Origin: Planctomycetaceae bacterium
Lineage (GTDB): Bacteria > Planctomycetota > Planctomycetia > Gemmatales > Gemmataceae
Length of the DNA stretch: 35,358 bases
Assembly (NCBI GenBank): GCA_013823135.1
Contig: PNLP01000018.1
Span: 83,541-118,898, forward strand
Reading direction: 5' to 3'
In this document: positions 8,529-16,447 of the stretch, in pieces
Layout: every line of letters starts with the position of its first letter
Numbering within the stretch: position 1 is the stretch's first letter
Position numbers and translations under genes: made by a program
The notes under the pieces: model-generated
Databases searched by the model: none
What the model was told of the DNA's origin: nothing
The model's input: only the letters and a program-made list of their open reading frames with translations

Positions 8529-8627
8529 GGCTCGTGTCCCGTGATAAATGCATGAACCGTGTGATCGAAATTTCAACCACACGGAAGGTTACCAATTCAC
8601 GCGGAACTCGAACCATCGGTCCCGCAA

Positions 8628-9164
8628 TCAGAACGGGATGGGGTCGTCGCCCCCACCAGACCCGTTCCCACTACCGTACTCGTCGCCGTCGTCTACCGGG
8701 GGTGGGAGTGCTGGACGTCCGCCGCCGGCTGGCTTTCCGCCGCCGTAGCTTCGTCCGCCCCCACCACTACCTCCGCCTCCTCCACCACCTTCGCCGCCGT
8801 CATTCTTCGAGCCGATGAACTCGACCCCATCGACCACGACCTTGTGCTTGGAGCGCTTGCCGCCACCGTTCTTGTCTTCCCACTGGTCCAGTTGCAAGCG
8901 TCCCTCAAGGTAGAGGGAATCGCCCTTCTTGGCGTAGTTTGTGATCAGGGATACCAGATCGCGTTTGGTATCGGGGCGTGCGAACGCCTCACAGTCGATG
9001 TACAGCGGGTTCGGATCGTTCTCCCACTGGCCCGTCGTCGGGTTCTTCTTACTGCGTCCGACGGCAAACCGAAACTTGACCACGCTCCCACCGCTGGGCA
9101 GCGCTCGCATTTCGGGGTTGTCCGTGAGGCGTCCGATCAACATGACCTTGTTCAGCGTCGCCAT
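8628..9164 (-). CDS. ssb: Single-stranded DNA-binding protein SSB
   Basis: SSB coats single-stranded DNA during replication, recombination and repair. The OB-fold occupies about 1-115, starting MATLNKVMLIGRLTDNPEMR and including LYLEGRLQLDQWED and the GVEFIG strand. A Gly-rich disordered linker (about 122-170) leads to the acidic tip DDPIPF that docks partner proteins in known SSBs. The 178 residues are a typical size. An excellent GGAGGT lies 6 nt before the ATG at 9164. It follows rpsF after a 218-bp gap containing repeat IR3, so it may have its own promoter as well as readthrough. Confidence 0.97.
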   Translation of the reverse strand: MATLNKVMLIGRLTDNPEMRALPSGGSVVKFRFAVGRSKKNPTTGQWENDPNPLYIDCEAFARPDTKRDLVSLITNYAKKGDSLYLEGRLQLDQWEDKNGGGKRSKHKVVVDGVEFIGSKNDGGEGGGGGGGSGGGGRSYGGGKPAGGGRPALPPPVDDGDEYGSGNGSGGGDDPIPF

Positions 9165-9303
9165 TGTGCGACCTCCGTTCGGACCCGCCCCCCGTTGGGA
9201 TTAATTGTTCGGCTCGGGGTAAGTTGTTGAGGCGTAGTCCGTGTTGTGGAGGTTAAACCAATGTGCAGCCCTTGTGCAAGGTCCGTTGTGTTTCAATCCT
9301 TGT

Positions 9304-9368
9304 AGCGGCCGCCCCAACGGGGCGGCGTCCTTGATTGAGCTGACCGCCGCCCCGTTGGGGCGGCCGCT
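9304..9368. repeat. Long inverted repeat IR3 (24-bp arms, 17-nt loop) past rpsF
   Basis: Arms 9304-9327 and 9345-9368 are perfect reverse complements with a 17-nt loop. Each arm is itself close to palindromic (GCCGCCCC-AA-CGGGGCGGC), so either a long or two short hairpins can form. It ends about 15 nt past the rpsF stop and has no T-tract. Confidence 0.92.
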
Positions 9369-9382
9369 CAACAAGATCGAGC

Positions 9383-9922
9383 TCAGTCTGGCTTTTCGGA
9401 CATTTCGCCACGGCGACCGCGACCACGACCGCCGCCGCCTTCGCGACCACCACCGCCACCGCCGCCGTTCAGCGATGGGATGTCATCCAGGCCCATCCCG
9501 CCCATCATGTCGCCGCCGATCGCGCCTGGGTCGGTGGTCACGGTGGCCTCGTCCTTCATGCCGCGCACGGCGAACCCGTTGCCCGTGTCTTCGCGAGCCA
9601 CGCCGAGGACGATCTCGTTCCACTTCGGATCGACCTTGAGCGTGAGCTGCCGAAGGATCAAACCCTCTTGCAGGGCGAAGTCGCGTTCCAGTTCGCTCTG
9701 CTTGGTGCTTTCCAGCGTGTAGTAGATGATGTGGAAAGCGCCCTTCTTCTGCTTCGAAATCGGGTACGCGAGCTTGTGGTTGTAATCCCAGGGGCGGCTG
9801 ATGACGACGGTGCCGCCGTGCCGTTCCAGGATGGTGTGGATCTGCGTCTTGGTCCCCTCGGCGTCTGCAGACACCTTATTGGAGTCGAGGAGGAACATCG
9901 TTTCGTAAGTAGCGACTGGCAT
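9383..9922 (-). CDS. rpsF: 30S ribosomal protein S6 with long Gly/Arg-rich tail
   Basis: S6 binds 16S rRNA in the platform of the small subunit, together with S18. The ferredoxin-like core is in the first 95 or so residues (YETMFLLDSN start, then GGTVVISRPWDYNHKLAYPI and KGAFHIIYYTLE). Bacterial S6 is normally about 95-135 residues; this one is 179 because of an acidic and Met/Gly segment (about 115-150) and a Gly-Arg tail (about 152-172) resembling RNA-binding RGG sequences. GAGGT lies just before the ATG at 9922. It lies between pth and ssb in the conserved order. The S18 gene is not in this window. Confidence 0.95.
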   Translation of the reverse strand: MPVATYETMFLLDSNKVSADAEGTKTQIHTILERHGGTVVISRPWDYNHKLAYPISKQKKGAFHIIYYTLESTKQSELERDFALQEGLILRQLTLKVDPKWNEIVLGVAREDTGNGFAVRGMKDEATVTTDPGAIGGDMMGGMGLDDIPSLNGGGGGGGREGGGGRGRGRRGEMSEKPD

Positions 9923-10036
9923 TCAGACCTCGGGGTGAGCCCGGAAAATCCGGGCGGTTACCGTGGATCACACGAGCCTCGCGGCCCGAAGACCCCTACC
10001 CACCGCGGGAAGGGGGGCAACCTGAGTTCAAGTTCT

Positions 10037-10057
10037 CAGTGAACAGTTATCAGTTGA
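10037..10057. repeat. Three tandem CAGTNNN heptamers
   Basis: CAGTGAA, CAGTTAT and CAGTTGA follow one another exactly, between rpsF and pth. From memory, similar heptamer runs are scattered in intergenic DNA of several bacterial groups. No function can be read from it. Confidence 0.5.
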
Positions 10058-10063
10058 AGGCAA

Positions 10064-10723
10064 TCAGGCCGTTGGTGGCGCGTTCCCATCGGTTGGCTTC
10101 TGTTCGGGCTTCTTCAACTTCTCTTTCTTCGGCTCGCCCGCGGGCTTCGCCTTTGGTTTGTCTTCGCCGCCGTTGAACTTATTCATCGCGGCTTCAGTGC
10201 CCTTGCGAATCCAGGCCAGCACAGCCTGAGCAGCATTCGCAACCGCATCTTCCGCAGCGGTTCGCTCTCCGGCCTTGAACCGCGACAGCACGAAGTCCAC
10301 CGCGTCGCCGGGTTCCGGCTGGCCAACGCCGATCCGCAGGCGAACATAGGCGTCGGAACTCAACTGGTCCTGAATGTTACGCAGTCCGTTCTGCCCACCG
10401 TGGCTTCCCTTTGCTCGCATCCGCAACTTGCCCAGCGGAAGGTTGAAGTCGTCGCAGACGACCAGCACCTGCTCGATGGGCAACTTGTAGAAGTCGAGGG
10501 CCGCCCGCACTGCCCGCCCGCTGAGGTTCATGAACGTCAGCGGCTTCATCAGCAGTACGGTTTCGTCGCCTTCCTTCATCTCGGCGACGAACGCTTCAAA
10601 CTTTTCGCGGAAGGTTGAGCACCCCGGCCCTGCCGCGAGGCAATCGATCACGTCGAACCCGATGTTGTGCCGGGTTCCACTGTATTTGGGGCCGGGGTTG
10701 CCGAGCCCGACAACGAGTTTCAT
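10064..10723 (-). CDS. pth: Peptidyl-tRNA hydrolase
   Basis: It hydrolyses the ester bond of peptidyl-tRNAs released from stalled ribosomes and so recycles tRNA. Pth signatures: VVGLGNPGPKYSGTRHNIGF (4-23) with N9 and the catalytic-type H19, the LLMKPLTFMNLSG region (58-69, N66), D91/D92 in VVCDDFNLPLGK, and GSHGGQNGLRNI. The core ends near residue 185. A Lys/Pro/Glu-rich tail of about 30 residues follows, so the protein is 219 residues against the usual 185-200. No clear Shine-Dalgarno was seen; the ATG at 10723 starts exactly at the conserved MKLVVGLGN. It is downstream of rplY, 140 bp away, with an inverted repeat in that gap. Confidence 0.96.
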   Translation of the reverse strand: MKLVVGLGNPGPKYSGTRHNIGFDVIDCLAAGPGCSTFREKFEAFVAEMKEGDETVLLMKPLTFMNLSGRAVRAALDFYKLPIEQVLVVCDDFNLPLGKLRMRAKGSHGGQNGLRNIQDQLSSDAYVRLRIGVGQPEPGDAVDFVLSRFKAGERTAAEDAVANAAQAVLAWIRKGTEAAMNKFNGGEDKPKAKPAGEPKKEKLKKPEQKPTDGNAPPTA

Positions 10724-10730
10724 GTCTGCG

Positions 10731-10859
10731 GGGAGTTGTAGGTTGGTTGTTGTTGGTAGTTAGGAGCAAACGGCCCACGTTTGGGTTCGGATCTCGCTGA
10801 GCGATGCAGGCGACCGACCCGCATTCCAACTCACAACAACCAACCAGCAACAACCCTCC
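10731..10859. repeat. Spaced inverted repeat (GGTTGGTTGTTGT) in the rplY-pth gap
   Basis: GGTTGGTTGTTGT at 10741-10753 is perfectly complementary to 10833-10845. The similarity extends imperfectly to about 10731-10763 and 10826-10859. The arms are separated by about 80 nt. The sequence is G/T-rich on one arm and C/A-rich on the other and lies in the leader of pth. Function unknown. Confidence 0.65.
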
Positions 10860-10863
10860 GAGC

Positions 10864-11511
10864 TTACTTCTTCTTCTCGTCTTCCTCGTCTTCGGCCTTC
10901 TTCTTCTCGGGCTTGATAACCTCGGGGCCGGCACCCGCTTCGACCGGGGTCGGTTCGGCCTCGACGCCTGGCAGTTTCAGTTGAACGACCACGGCTTCAG
11001 CAGCCTCCAGCACCTGCACGCCTTCGGGCAGGGCCAACTCGCGAACGTGAATCGGATGACCGAGCGTCAGGTTGGTGATGTCGATGCGGATCGCTTCGGG
11101 GATCGAGCCGAGCAGACACTCAATGTGCAACTTGTGGAGCGGTTGATCGAGCACGCCACCACCGGTTTGCTTCGGGGCGTTGCGGAGCTCGACGGGCACG
11201 GTCACCTTCACCTTGTCAGTGCGGGACTTGCGCTCGAAGTCGACGTGGATCATATGCTTGCCGAAAACGTCCCACTGAACCTCGCGGATCAGGACGGTTT
11301 CCGGCTTGCCCTCGACTTCAAGTTCCAGCATTCGGACGTGGAGCACGCGGATGGCGCGGTCGAGTTCCTCGGCCGAAACGGCAACCTCTGCGGTGGCCTT
11401 CTTGTGTCCGTAGACAACGCCAGGAACAAACCCAGACTTACGGAGCTTAACGGCGGCTCGTGAGCCTTTACCCGTGCGTGCGGTGGCCTTGAGTGTGACA
11501 GATTGCGACAT
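10864..11511 (-). CDS. rplY: 50S ribosomal protein L25 (TL5/CTC type) with charged tail
   Basis: L25 binds 5S rRNA; long CTC/TL5 forms have an extra beta-rich C-domain. The N-domain (about 5-95) has GKGSRAAVKLRKSGFVPGVVYG and VLIREVQWDVFGKHMIHVDF. The C-domain (about 96-185) has VTVPVELRNAPKQTGGG, then a tail rich in Lys/Glu ending EDEEDEKKK. The 215 residues fit CTC proteins. AGAGGA lies 5 nt before the ATG at 11511. It is the first gene of the minus-strand cluster, transcribed from the promoter at 11645-11673. No prs gene precedes it, unlike the order in many bacteria. Confidence 0.95.
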   Translation of the reverse strand: MSQSVTLKATARTGKGSRAAVKLRKSGFVPGVVYGHKKATAEVAVSAEELDRAIRVLHVRMLELEVEGKPETVLIREVQWDVFGKHMIHVDFERKSRTDKVKVTVPVELRNAPKQTGGGVLDQPLHKLHIECLLGSIPEAIRIDITNLTLGHPIHVRELALPEGVQVLEAAEAVVVQLKLPGVEAEPTPVEAGAGPEVIKPEKKKAEDEEDEKKK

Positions 11512-11596
11512 GCTATCCTCTTGAGATCAACTACCCTCGCGGAGATCGTTCCCCGCTACTCTCGTCGACCCCGATTGATCCCGGCAGAAACACGCG

Positions 11597-11622
11597 GGCG
11601 GCCCGCGAAAATCGGGGCCGCC
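11597..11622 (-). promoter_or_regulatory. Leader hairpin upstream of rplY
   Basis: The 8-bp GC stem GGCGGCCC/GGGCCGCC (11597-11604 with 11615-11622) closes a 10-nt loop that includes GCGAAAATC. It lies between the predicted promoter and the rplY start, so it would be transcribed. It has no T-tract. A role in regulating the operon is possible but only inferred. Confidence 0.4.
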
Positions 11623-11644
11623 GGTTCGACATTCGTAAGGGATG

Positions 11645-11673
11645 ATTATGTCAGCCGGTTGACTGACCGACAA
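11645..11673 (-). promoter_or_regulatory. Sigma70-like promoter of the rplY cluster
   Basis: On the minus strand, TTGTCG (opposite 11668-11673) is followed after exactly 17 nt by CATAAT (opposite 11645-11650). This matches the -35/-10 consensus well and gives a leader of roughly 125 nt before rplY. The 331-bp gap 11512-11842 otherwise holds only the leader hairpin and the upstream region of the plus-strand PSCyt gene. Confidence 0.6.
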
Positions 11674-11842
11674 GAGCGCGACCGAAAAAGGTTGAGCTTG
11701 AGACTTTGGCTTACCCAAAGAGCACCGCGTCGCGGATTCGTGTTTGACCGAAGACCACTATGACGGGAGAATGATCGCATCCCACCTGAGTGATCGCTCC
11801 CACCAGTAACGCATTCCACCCACATCCTTCTGGGTTGCCGAT

Positions 11843-14800
11843 ATGCTCGGATTCCAAACCGACTTCACGCATGCCCACCGAATCTTCCTTGCGGTGTTCA
11901 CCCTCGTCATCACATTCTCCGCAACCCAGGCCGCAGACCCCCCGGAAGTACTCGCGCACTTTGAAAAGGAAGTGCGACCGCTCCTCATCGAGAAGTGCCA
12001 AAAGTGCCACGGCGTGAAGAAAGAAGAGGCCGGGTTGCGTGTCGACTCGCGCGCGGCACTGCTCAAAGGCGGCGACGGCGGGCCAGCGATCGTTCCCGGG
12101 AAAGCCGACAAGGGCACGTTCCTCGCCGCGGTGAAGCACGTTGGTGATGTGAAGATGCCGCCGAGCGGGAAGCTCACGGATTCGCAGATCGCCTCGCTGA
12201 CGAGGTGGGTCGCCGAAGGAGCTGCATGGCCCGAAGAAAAGGCGACGGGTCGCACCGGAGGGATCACCGAAACGGACCGCAAGCACTGGGCGTTTCAGCC
12301 GGTAACGAATCCGACCCCGCCCACAGTTCGCGACAAGCAATGGCCGCTCACCGACATCGACAAGTTCGTCCTCGCGAAGTTGGAAGCGGCAGGCGCGAAA
12401 CCCGCACCACTAGCCGACAGACGAACGCTCCTCCGCCGCGTTACCTTCGACTTGATCGGATTGCCGCCGACGCCGGATGAGATTCGCGATTTCGTTGCCG
12501 ACGCCAAACCAGGAGCGTTCGATCGCGTGGTAGAACGCCTGCTTGCGTCGAAGCATTACGGCGAGCGATGGGGTCGGCACTGGCTCGATGTCGCGCGTTA
12601 TGCCGACACCGCCGGGGATGGTGCCGACTACCCCGTTCGCGAGGCGTATAAGTATCGAAACTGGGTGATTGACGCCTTCAATGCTGACATGCCTTACGAT
12701 CAGTTTCTGCGTGAGCAACTCGCGGGTGACCTCATCGCTCGTAACGGCCCACCCGAGAAGTACGCCGGCCGAGTGACCGCCACGGGCTTCCTCGCCGTCG
12801 GCAAGCGGTACGGCTACGCACCGAACCCCGACTTCCAGCATCTCGATTTCGCTGACGTGATCGAATCGGCCGGGCGTTCGCTGCTGGGCATGTCGCTCGG
12901 CTGTGCCCGCTGCCACGACCACAAGTACGAGCCGATCACGATGGCCGACTATTACGGCTTGTACGGCATCCTCCAAAGCACCAAGTGGTCGTTCCCGGGC
13001 GGTGAGGAACACAAGCGGCCGGCGAATCTGGTGTCGCTCCTGTCTCCAGAGGAAACCGCACGCCGCGACAAGGCCAAGGCTGACGAAGTGGCCAGGCTCG
13101 ATGGCAACCTAGCCAAGCTGAAAGCCGAGCGAGCATCGCTCGACGGCAAGGCCATCGGCGGCGGTGTTGATCTGGGATTCGAGGCGCAACCGCTTGGTAA
13201 GGCACCATCGAAACCGTGGCTCTCCGAGGGAACGAACAGCGTCGTCGCAGAGGCTCAAAGCCCGTTCACGCACCTTCACCCGGCCGGAACCCGCGGGGCT
13301 CGCCTCGGTAGCGGGAAGCCGACCGATGGTGTGCGCTACGTGTTCGAGAACGCGCTGCGGGCGACGCCGAACGCGCGGATGCACTTCTCAATCGACTTCC
13401 GCACGGTTGCCCCGACCGACAAGAAGGGTGCGTATCGCTTCTATATTGGCCGCGGGGTGATCGCCTCACTTGCGGTGGAGTGCAGCATCACCGCCAGCGA
13501 GTTCGCCATCCGAAGTGGGCAGAAGTGGGAGACGGTTCGCAAACTGGAACCTGGAACGTGGTACACGCTGCAACTGGCAATCGACCCCAGCAAAAAAACC
13601 TACTCTGGTGTGGTCGGCAAAGTTGGCGACCTGACCGCGTTCGCGGACAAGGGCGTCGGCCCGACGTGGGATGGCGTGATCGACACGTTCATCTGTGATG
13701 CGACCGGGCACGTCGCCGGGCCTGCTCCAGAACGCGACCTCGATAACATCGCTCTGCAAGTCGCAGCGCTGCCTGAAGTGGGTGCCAAGCCCGCGACACC
13801 ATTCACGCCACCACCGGATCTCAAGGAACGTCTCGCGAAGCTCGACGCTGCGATTACGGAGGCGACCAAACTTCGTGCCACAGCAACAGCGACTGAACCG
13901 TATCCGATGGCTTACGGCGTGAGCGAAGGCAAACCCACGAACGCCCGTGTGCAGTTGCGTGGGGAACCCGAACGACCCGGGCCAGAAGTGCCACGGCGGT
14001 TCCTCGAAATCCTCGGCAAAGACCCCCTGCCCTCTGCCAGCGCTGGTAGCGGTCGCCTCGAACTCGCGGAATGGATCACTCGCCCAACCAACTCGCTAAC
14101 CGCGCGAGTATTCGTCAATCGCGTGTGGCAGGGTCACTTCGGTCGCGGGATCGTGGCCACGACGAGCGACTTCGGCCTTCGCGGTGAACTGCCGAGCCAT
14201 CCCGAGTTGCTCGATTACCTCGCGAGCCAGTTCGTGAAGTCCGGCTGGTCCGTGAAGGAACTGCATCGACTCATCGTGCGTTCGCGGGCCTATCAACTTT
14301 CCAGTGAGGACGACGCGGCTCGCTTTCGTGCGGACCCGGACAACAAGCTGCTGGGACGATTCACGCGCCGACCGCTCGACGCCGAGTCAATCCGCGATGC
14401 GATGCTAGCCGTCAGCGAACGCCTCAACCGCACGATGCCCGCCGGCCACCCGTTCCCCGACGTGAACACCTGGGGCTTCACGATTCACGCCCCGTTCCAC
14501 GCGGTCTACGATTCCGACCACCGCAGCATTTACCTGATGGTTCAACGCAACCGCAGGCACCCGTTCCTGGCGCTGTTCGATGCGGCCGACCCGAACTTGA
14601 GCGTCGGCGAGCGATTGCCGACCACGACGCCGACGCAGGCGCTATATCTGATGAATTCGCGGTTCGTTCACACACAGGCCGAGGCGTTCGCCCGTCGATT
14701 GCTCGCCGCGCCTGGGACGGATGCGGATCGTGTGCGGTTGGCGTTCGAGACGGCTCACGCCCTCGCAGCGGATGAGGCGACCGTGAACGATGCGCTGGCG

Positions 14801-14926
14801 TTCTTGAAGGCGTATCAGGCGAAGGCCGCCGAGCGCGGTGTGAAGCCGAATCAGCAACCGCTCGCTGCATGGTCAGCATTCGCGCGAGTGCTACTGACAT
14901 CGAACGCGTTCCTGTATGTGGACTGA
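11843..14926 (+). CDS. PSCyt1/DUF1549/DUF1553 planctomycete cytochrome-type protein
   Basis: A 1027-residue exported protein of a family expanded in planctomycetes. Seen: a signal peptide (about 1-31); a PSCyt1 domain with haem-type C52-x-x-C55-H56 and a possible Met ligand in KMPP (about 104-107); DUF1549 (about 165-380) ending with a second CxxCH (C354 to H358) in GCARCHDHKYEPIT; an inserted beta-rich segment (about 430-640) like a concanavalin-type domain; and DUF1553 (about 720-1010). The family is thought to act in the periplasm with DUF1501 partners, perhaps in redox or polysaccharide processing; the reaction is not established. The ATG at 11843 starts the signal peptide, but no good ribosome site was seen. 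A DUF1501 gene follows after 62 bp. Confidence 0.93.
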   Translation: MLGFQTDFTHAHRIFLAVFTLVITFSATQAADPPEVLAHFEKEVRPLLIEKCQKCHGVKKEEAGLRVDSRAALLKGGDGGPAIVPGKADKGTFLAAVKHVGDVKMPPSGKLTDSQIASLTRWVAEGAAWPEEKATGRTGGITETDRKHWAFQPVTNPTPPTVRDKQWPLTDIDKFVLAKLEAAGAKPAPLADRRTLLRRVTFDLIGLPPTPDEIRDFVADAKPGAFDRVVERLLASKHYGERWGRHWLDVARYADTAGDGADYPVREAYKYRNWVIDAFNADMPYDQFLREQLAGDLIARNGPPEKYAGRVTATGFLAVGKRYGYAPNPDFQHLDFADVIESAGRSLLGMSLGCARCHDHKYEPITMADYYGLYGILQSTKWSFPGGEEHKRPANLVSLLSPEETARRDKAKADEVARLDGNLAKLKAERASLDGKAIGGGVDLGFEAQPLGKAPSKPWLSEGTNSVVAEAQSPFTHLHPAGTRGARLGSGKPTDGVRYVFENALRATPNARMHFSIDFRTVAPTDKKGAYRFYIGRGVIASLAVECSITASEFAIRSGQKWETVRKLEPGTWYTLQLAIDPSKKTYSGVVGKVGDLTAFADKGVGPTWDGVIDTFICDATGHVAGPAPERDLDNIALQVAALPEVGAKPATPFTPPPDLKERLAKLDAAITEATKLRATATATEPYPMAYGVSEGKPTNARVQLRGEPERPGPEVPRRFLEILGKDPLPSASAGSGRLELAEWITRPTNSLTARVFVNRVWQGHFGRGIVATTSDFGLRGELPSHPELLDYLASQFVKSGWSVKELHRLIVRSRAYQLSSEDDAARFRADPDNKLLGRFTRRPLDAESIRDAMLAVSERLNRTMPAGHPFPDVNTWGFTIHAPFHAVYDSDHRSIYLMVQRNRRHPFLALFDAADPNLSVGERLPTTTPTQALYLMNSRFVHTQAEAFARRLLAAPGTDADRVRLAFETAHALAADEATVNDALAFLKAYQAKAAERGVKPNQQPLAAWSAFARVLLTSNAFLYVD

Positions 14927-14937
14927 CTTTCGGGAGC

Positions 14938-15023
14938 GCGGAACTCGGAATGCGGAATGAATCTAACACAAGGTAGCAGAGTGACCCCATGAATTTGAAT
15001 TCCGCACTCCGCGTTCCGCATTC
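14938..15023. repeat. Imperfect inverted repeat of GAATGCGGAA type overlapping the DUF1501 start
   Basis: GCGGAACTCGGAATGCGGAAT on the left is matched at 19 of 21 positions by the reverse complement of ATTCCGCACTCCGCGTTCCGC on the right. The right arm encodes residues 4 to about 12 of the DUF1501 protein. Runs of this G/A-rich motif are, from memory, common in planctomycete intergenic DNA. Confidence 0.75.
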
Positions 15024-16416
15024 GGCCTTTCTCGGCCGCCGCGAGTTCCTTCGCCGTGCCTCCGGTGGCTTCGGTGCGATTGCCCTCGCGGGAATGCTCG
15101 CCGAACTTCAGGCTGCGGATGCGTCTTCCGATCCGCTCGCGGCGCGACCCGGCCACTTCCCCGCGAAGGCCGATCGCATCATCTTCATCTTCTCGACTGG
15201 CGGGGTGTCGCACATCGACACGTTCGACCACAAGCCAAAGCTCACGGCCGATCACGGCAAGTCGATCACCGCGTCTCGCTGGCTGAACAAGCCCGGGAAG
15301 TTCGAGCGGTTCCTCATCAAGCCTCGCTGGGCGTTCAAGCCGTACGGCAAGAGCGGGCTGATGGTCAGCGACCTGTTCCCGAACCTGGGCAGCGTGATCG
15401 ACGACGTGTGCCTGCTGAACGCAATGCACTGCGATAGCGACGGTCACGACAAGGCAACCCTCGCGGCCCACGGCGGAAGTCCGCAGTTCTCTCGCCCGAG
15501 CGTCGGAGCCTGGGTCAGTTATGGGCTCGGGACCGTGAACAAGAACCTGCCGTCGTTCATGGTGCTGGCACCCGCAGCACCCTACGGTGGTGCACAGACC
15601 TGGGGAAGCGACTTCCTGCCGGGATGCCATCAGGGAACGCACGTTGTCCCCGGCAAAGACCCGCTGCCGAATGTTCAACCGCGTGTGCCCGGTGCCGAGT
15701 TGCAACAGATGGAACTGGAGTTACTCGGCAAGCTGAACCAGAAGCACCGCGACGAACGTGCCGCGGACCGGGCGCTGGATGCACGCATCCGCTCGTTCGA
15801 GACGGCCTTCGGGATGCAACGCGAAGCGCCGGAAGCGTTCGACCTGTCGAAAGAGACCGACGAAACTCTCAAGCTGTATGGTGTGGATCGCGGGGCAACA
15901 TCGGGCTTCGGCTGGCAGTGCCTCGTCGCTCGACGGCTCGCCGAACGCGGCGTCCGGTTCCTGGAGCTAATCGATGTGGGTTCCAACAACAACTGGGATT
16001 CACACGGCAACATGGGCGACCACGAACGACTCGCGAAGGCGATCGACCGACCGATTGCCGGATTGCTCGCGGACTTGAAGCGGAAGGGAATGCTGGAACG
16101 CACGCTCGTCGTGTGGACGACGGAATTCGGGCGAACGCCGTTCAACGCTCAGGCAGGGCACGCGGGCCGGGAACACCACAACCTTTGCTTTACGTCATGG
16201 CTCGCGGGCGGCGGCGTGAAGGGCGGTATCGCACACGGCACTTCGGACGAGTACGGGATTCTCGCTGCTGAAGGAAAGGTTCACACGCACGACCTGCACG
16301 CCACGATGCTGCACCTGCTCGGCATCGACCACGAGAAACTGACCTACCGATATGCGGGCCGCGACTACCGCCTCACCGATGTGGCCGGCGAAGTGGTGAA
16401 ACCGATCCTCGCGTGA
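14989..16416 (+). CDS. DUF1501 family protein, Tat-exported
   Basis: A 475-residue DUF1501 protein, a sulfatase/alkaline-phosphatase-like fold family that is typically paired with DUF1549/DUF1553 proteins, as here. A twin-arginine signal (GRREFLRRAS at 16-25, hydrophobic GGFGAIALAGMLAEL, then QAADA) sends it folded across the membrane. Body motifs: FSTGGVSHIDTFDHKP (about 68-83), AMHCDSDGHDKATLAAHGG (about 145-163), DSHGNMGDHERLAKAID and TTEFGRTPFNAQAGHAGREHH. The Asp/His clusters may bind metal. The first 15 residues come from the inverted repeat that spans the start. No other ATG precedes the RR motif, so this start, or a near variant, is needed. Likely operon with the upstream gene. Confidence 0.92.
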   Translation: MNLNSALRVPHSAFLGRREFLRRASGGFGAIALAGMLAELQAADASSDPLAARPGHFPAKADRIIFIFSTGGVSHIDTFDHKPKLTADHGKSITASRWLNKPGKFERFLIKPRWAFKPYGKSGLMVSDLFPNLGSVIDDVCLLNAMHCDSDGHDKATLAAHGGSPQFSRPSVGAWVSYGLGTVNKNLPSFMVLAPAAPYGGAQTWGSDFLPGCHQGTHVVPGKDPLPNVQPRVPGAELQQMELELLGKLNQKHRDERAADRALDARIRSFETAFGMQREAPEAFDLSKETDETLKLYGVDRGATSGFGWQCLVARRLAERGVRFLELIDVGSNNNWDSHGNMGDHERLAKAIDRPIAGLLADLKRKGMLERTLVVWTTEFGRTPFNAQAGHAGREHHNLCFTSWLAGGGVKGGIAHGTSDEYGILAAEGKVHTHDLHATMLHLLGIDHEKLTYRYAGRDYRLTDVAGEVVKPILA

Positions 16417-16447
16417 AGTTAGGCGTCCGACTGATTCCGGCCGGGCG

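Noticed and set aside
14851..15705. 284-codon minus-strand frame over the DUF1501 gene
   Set aside because: Antisense shadow; part of it merely translates the GAATGCGGAA repeat (RMRNAECGI).
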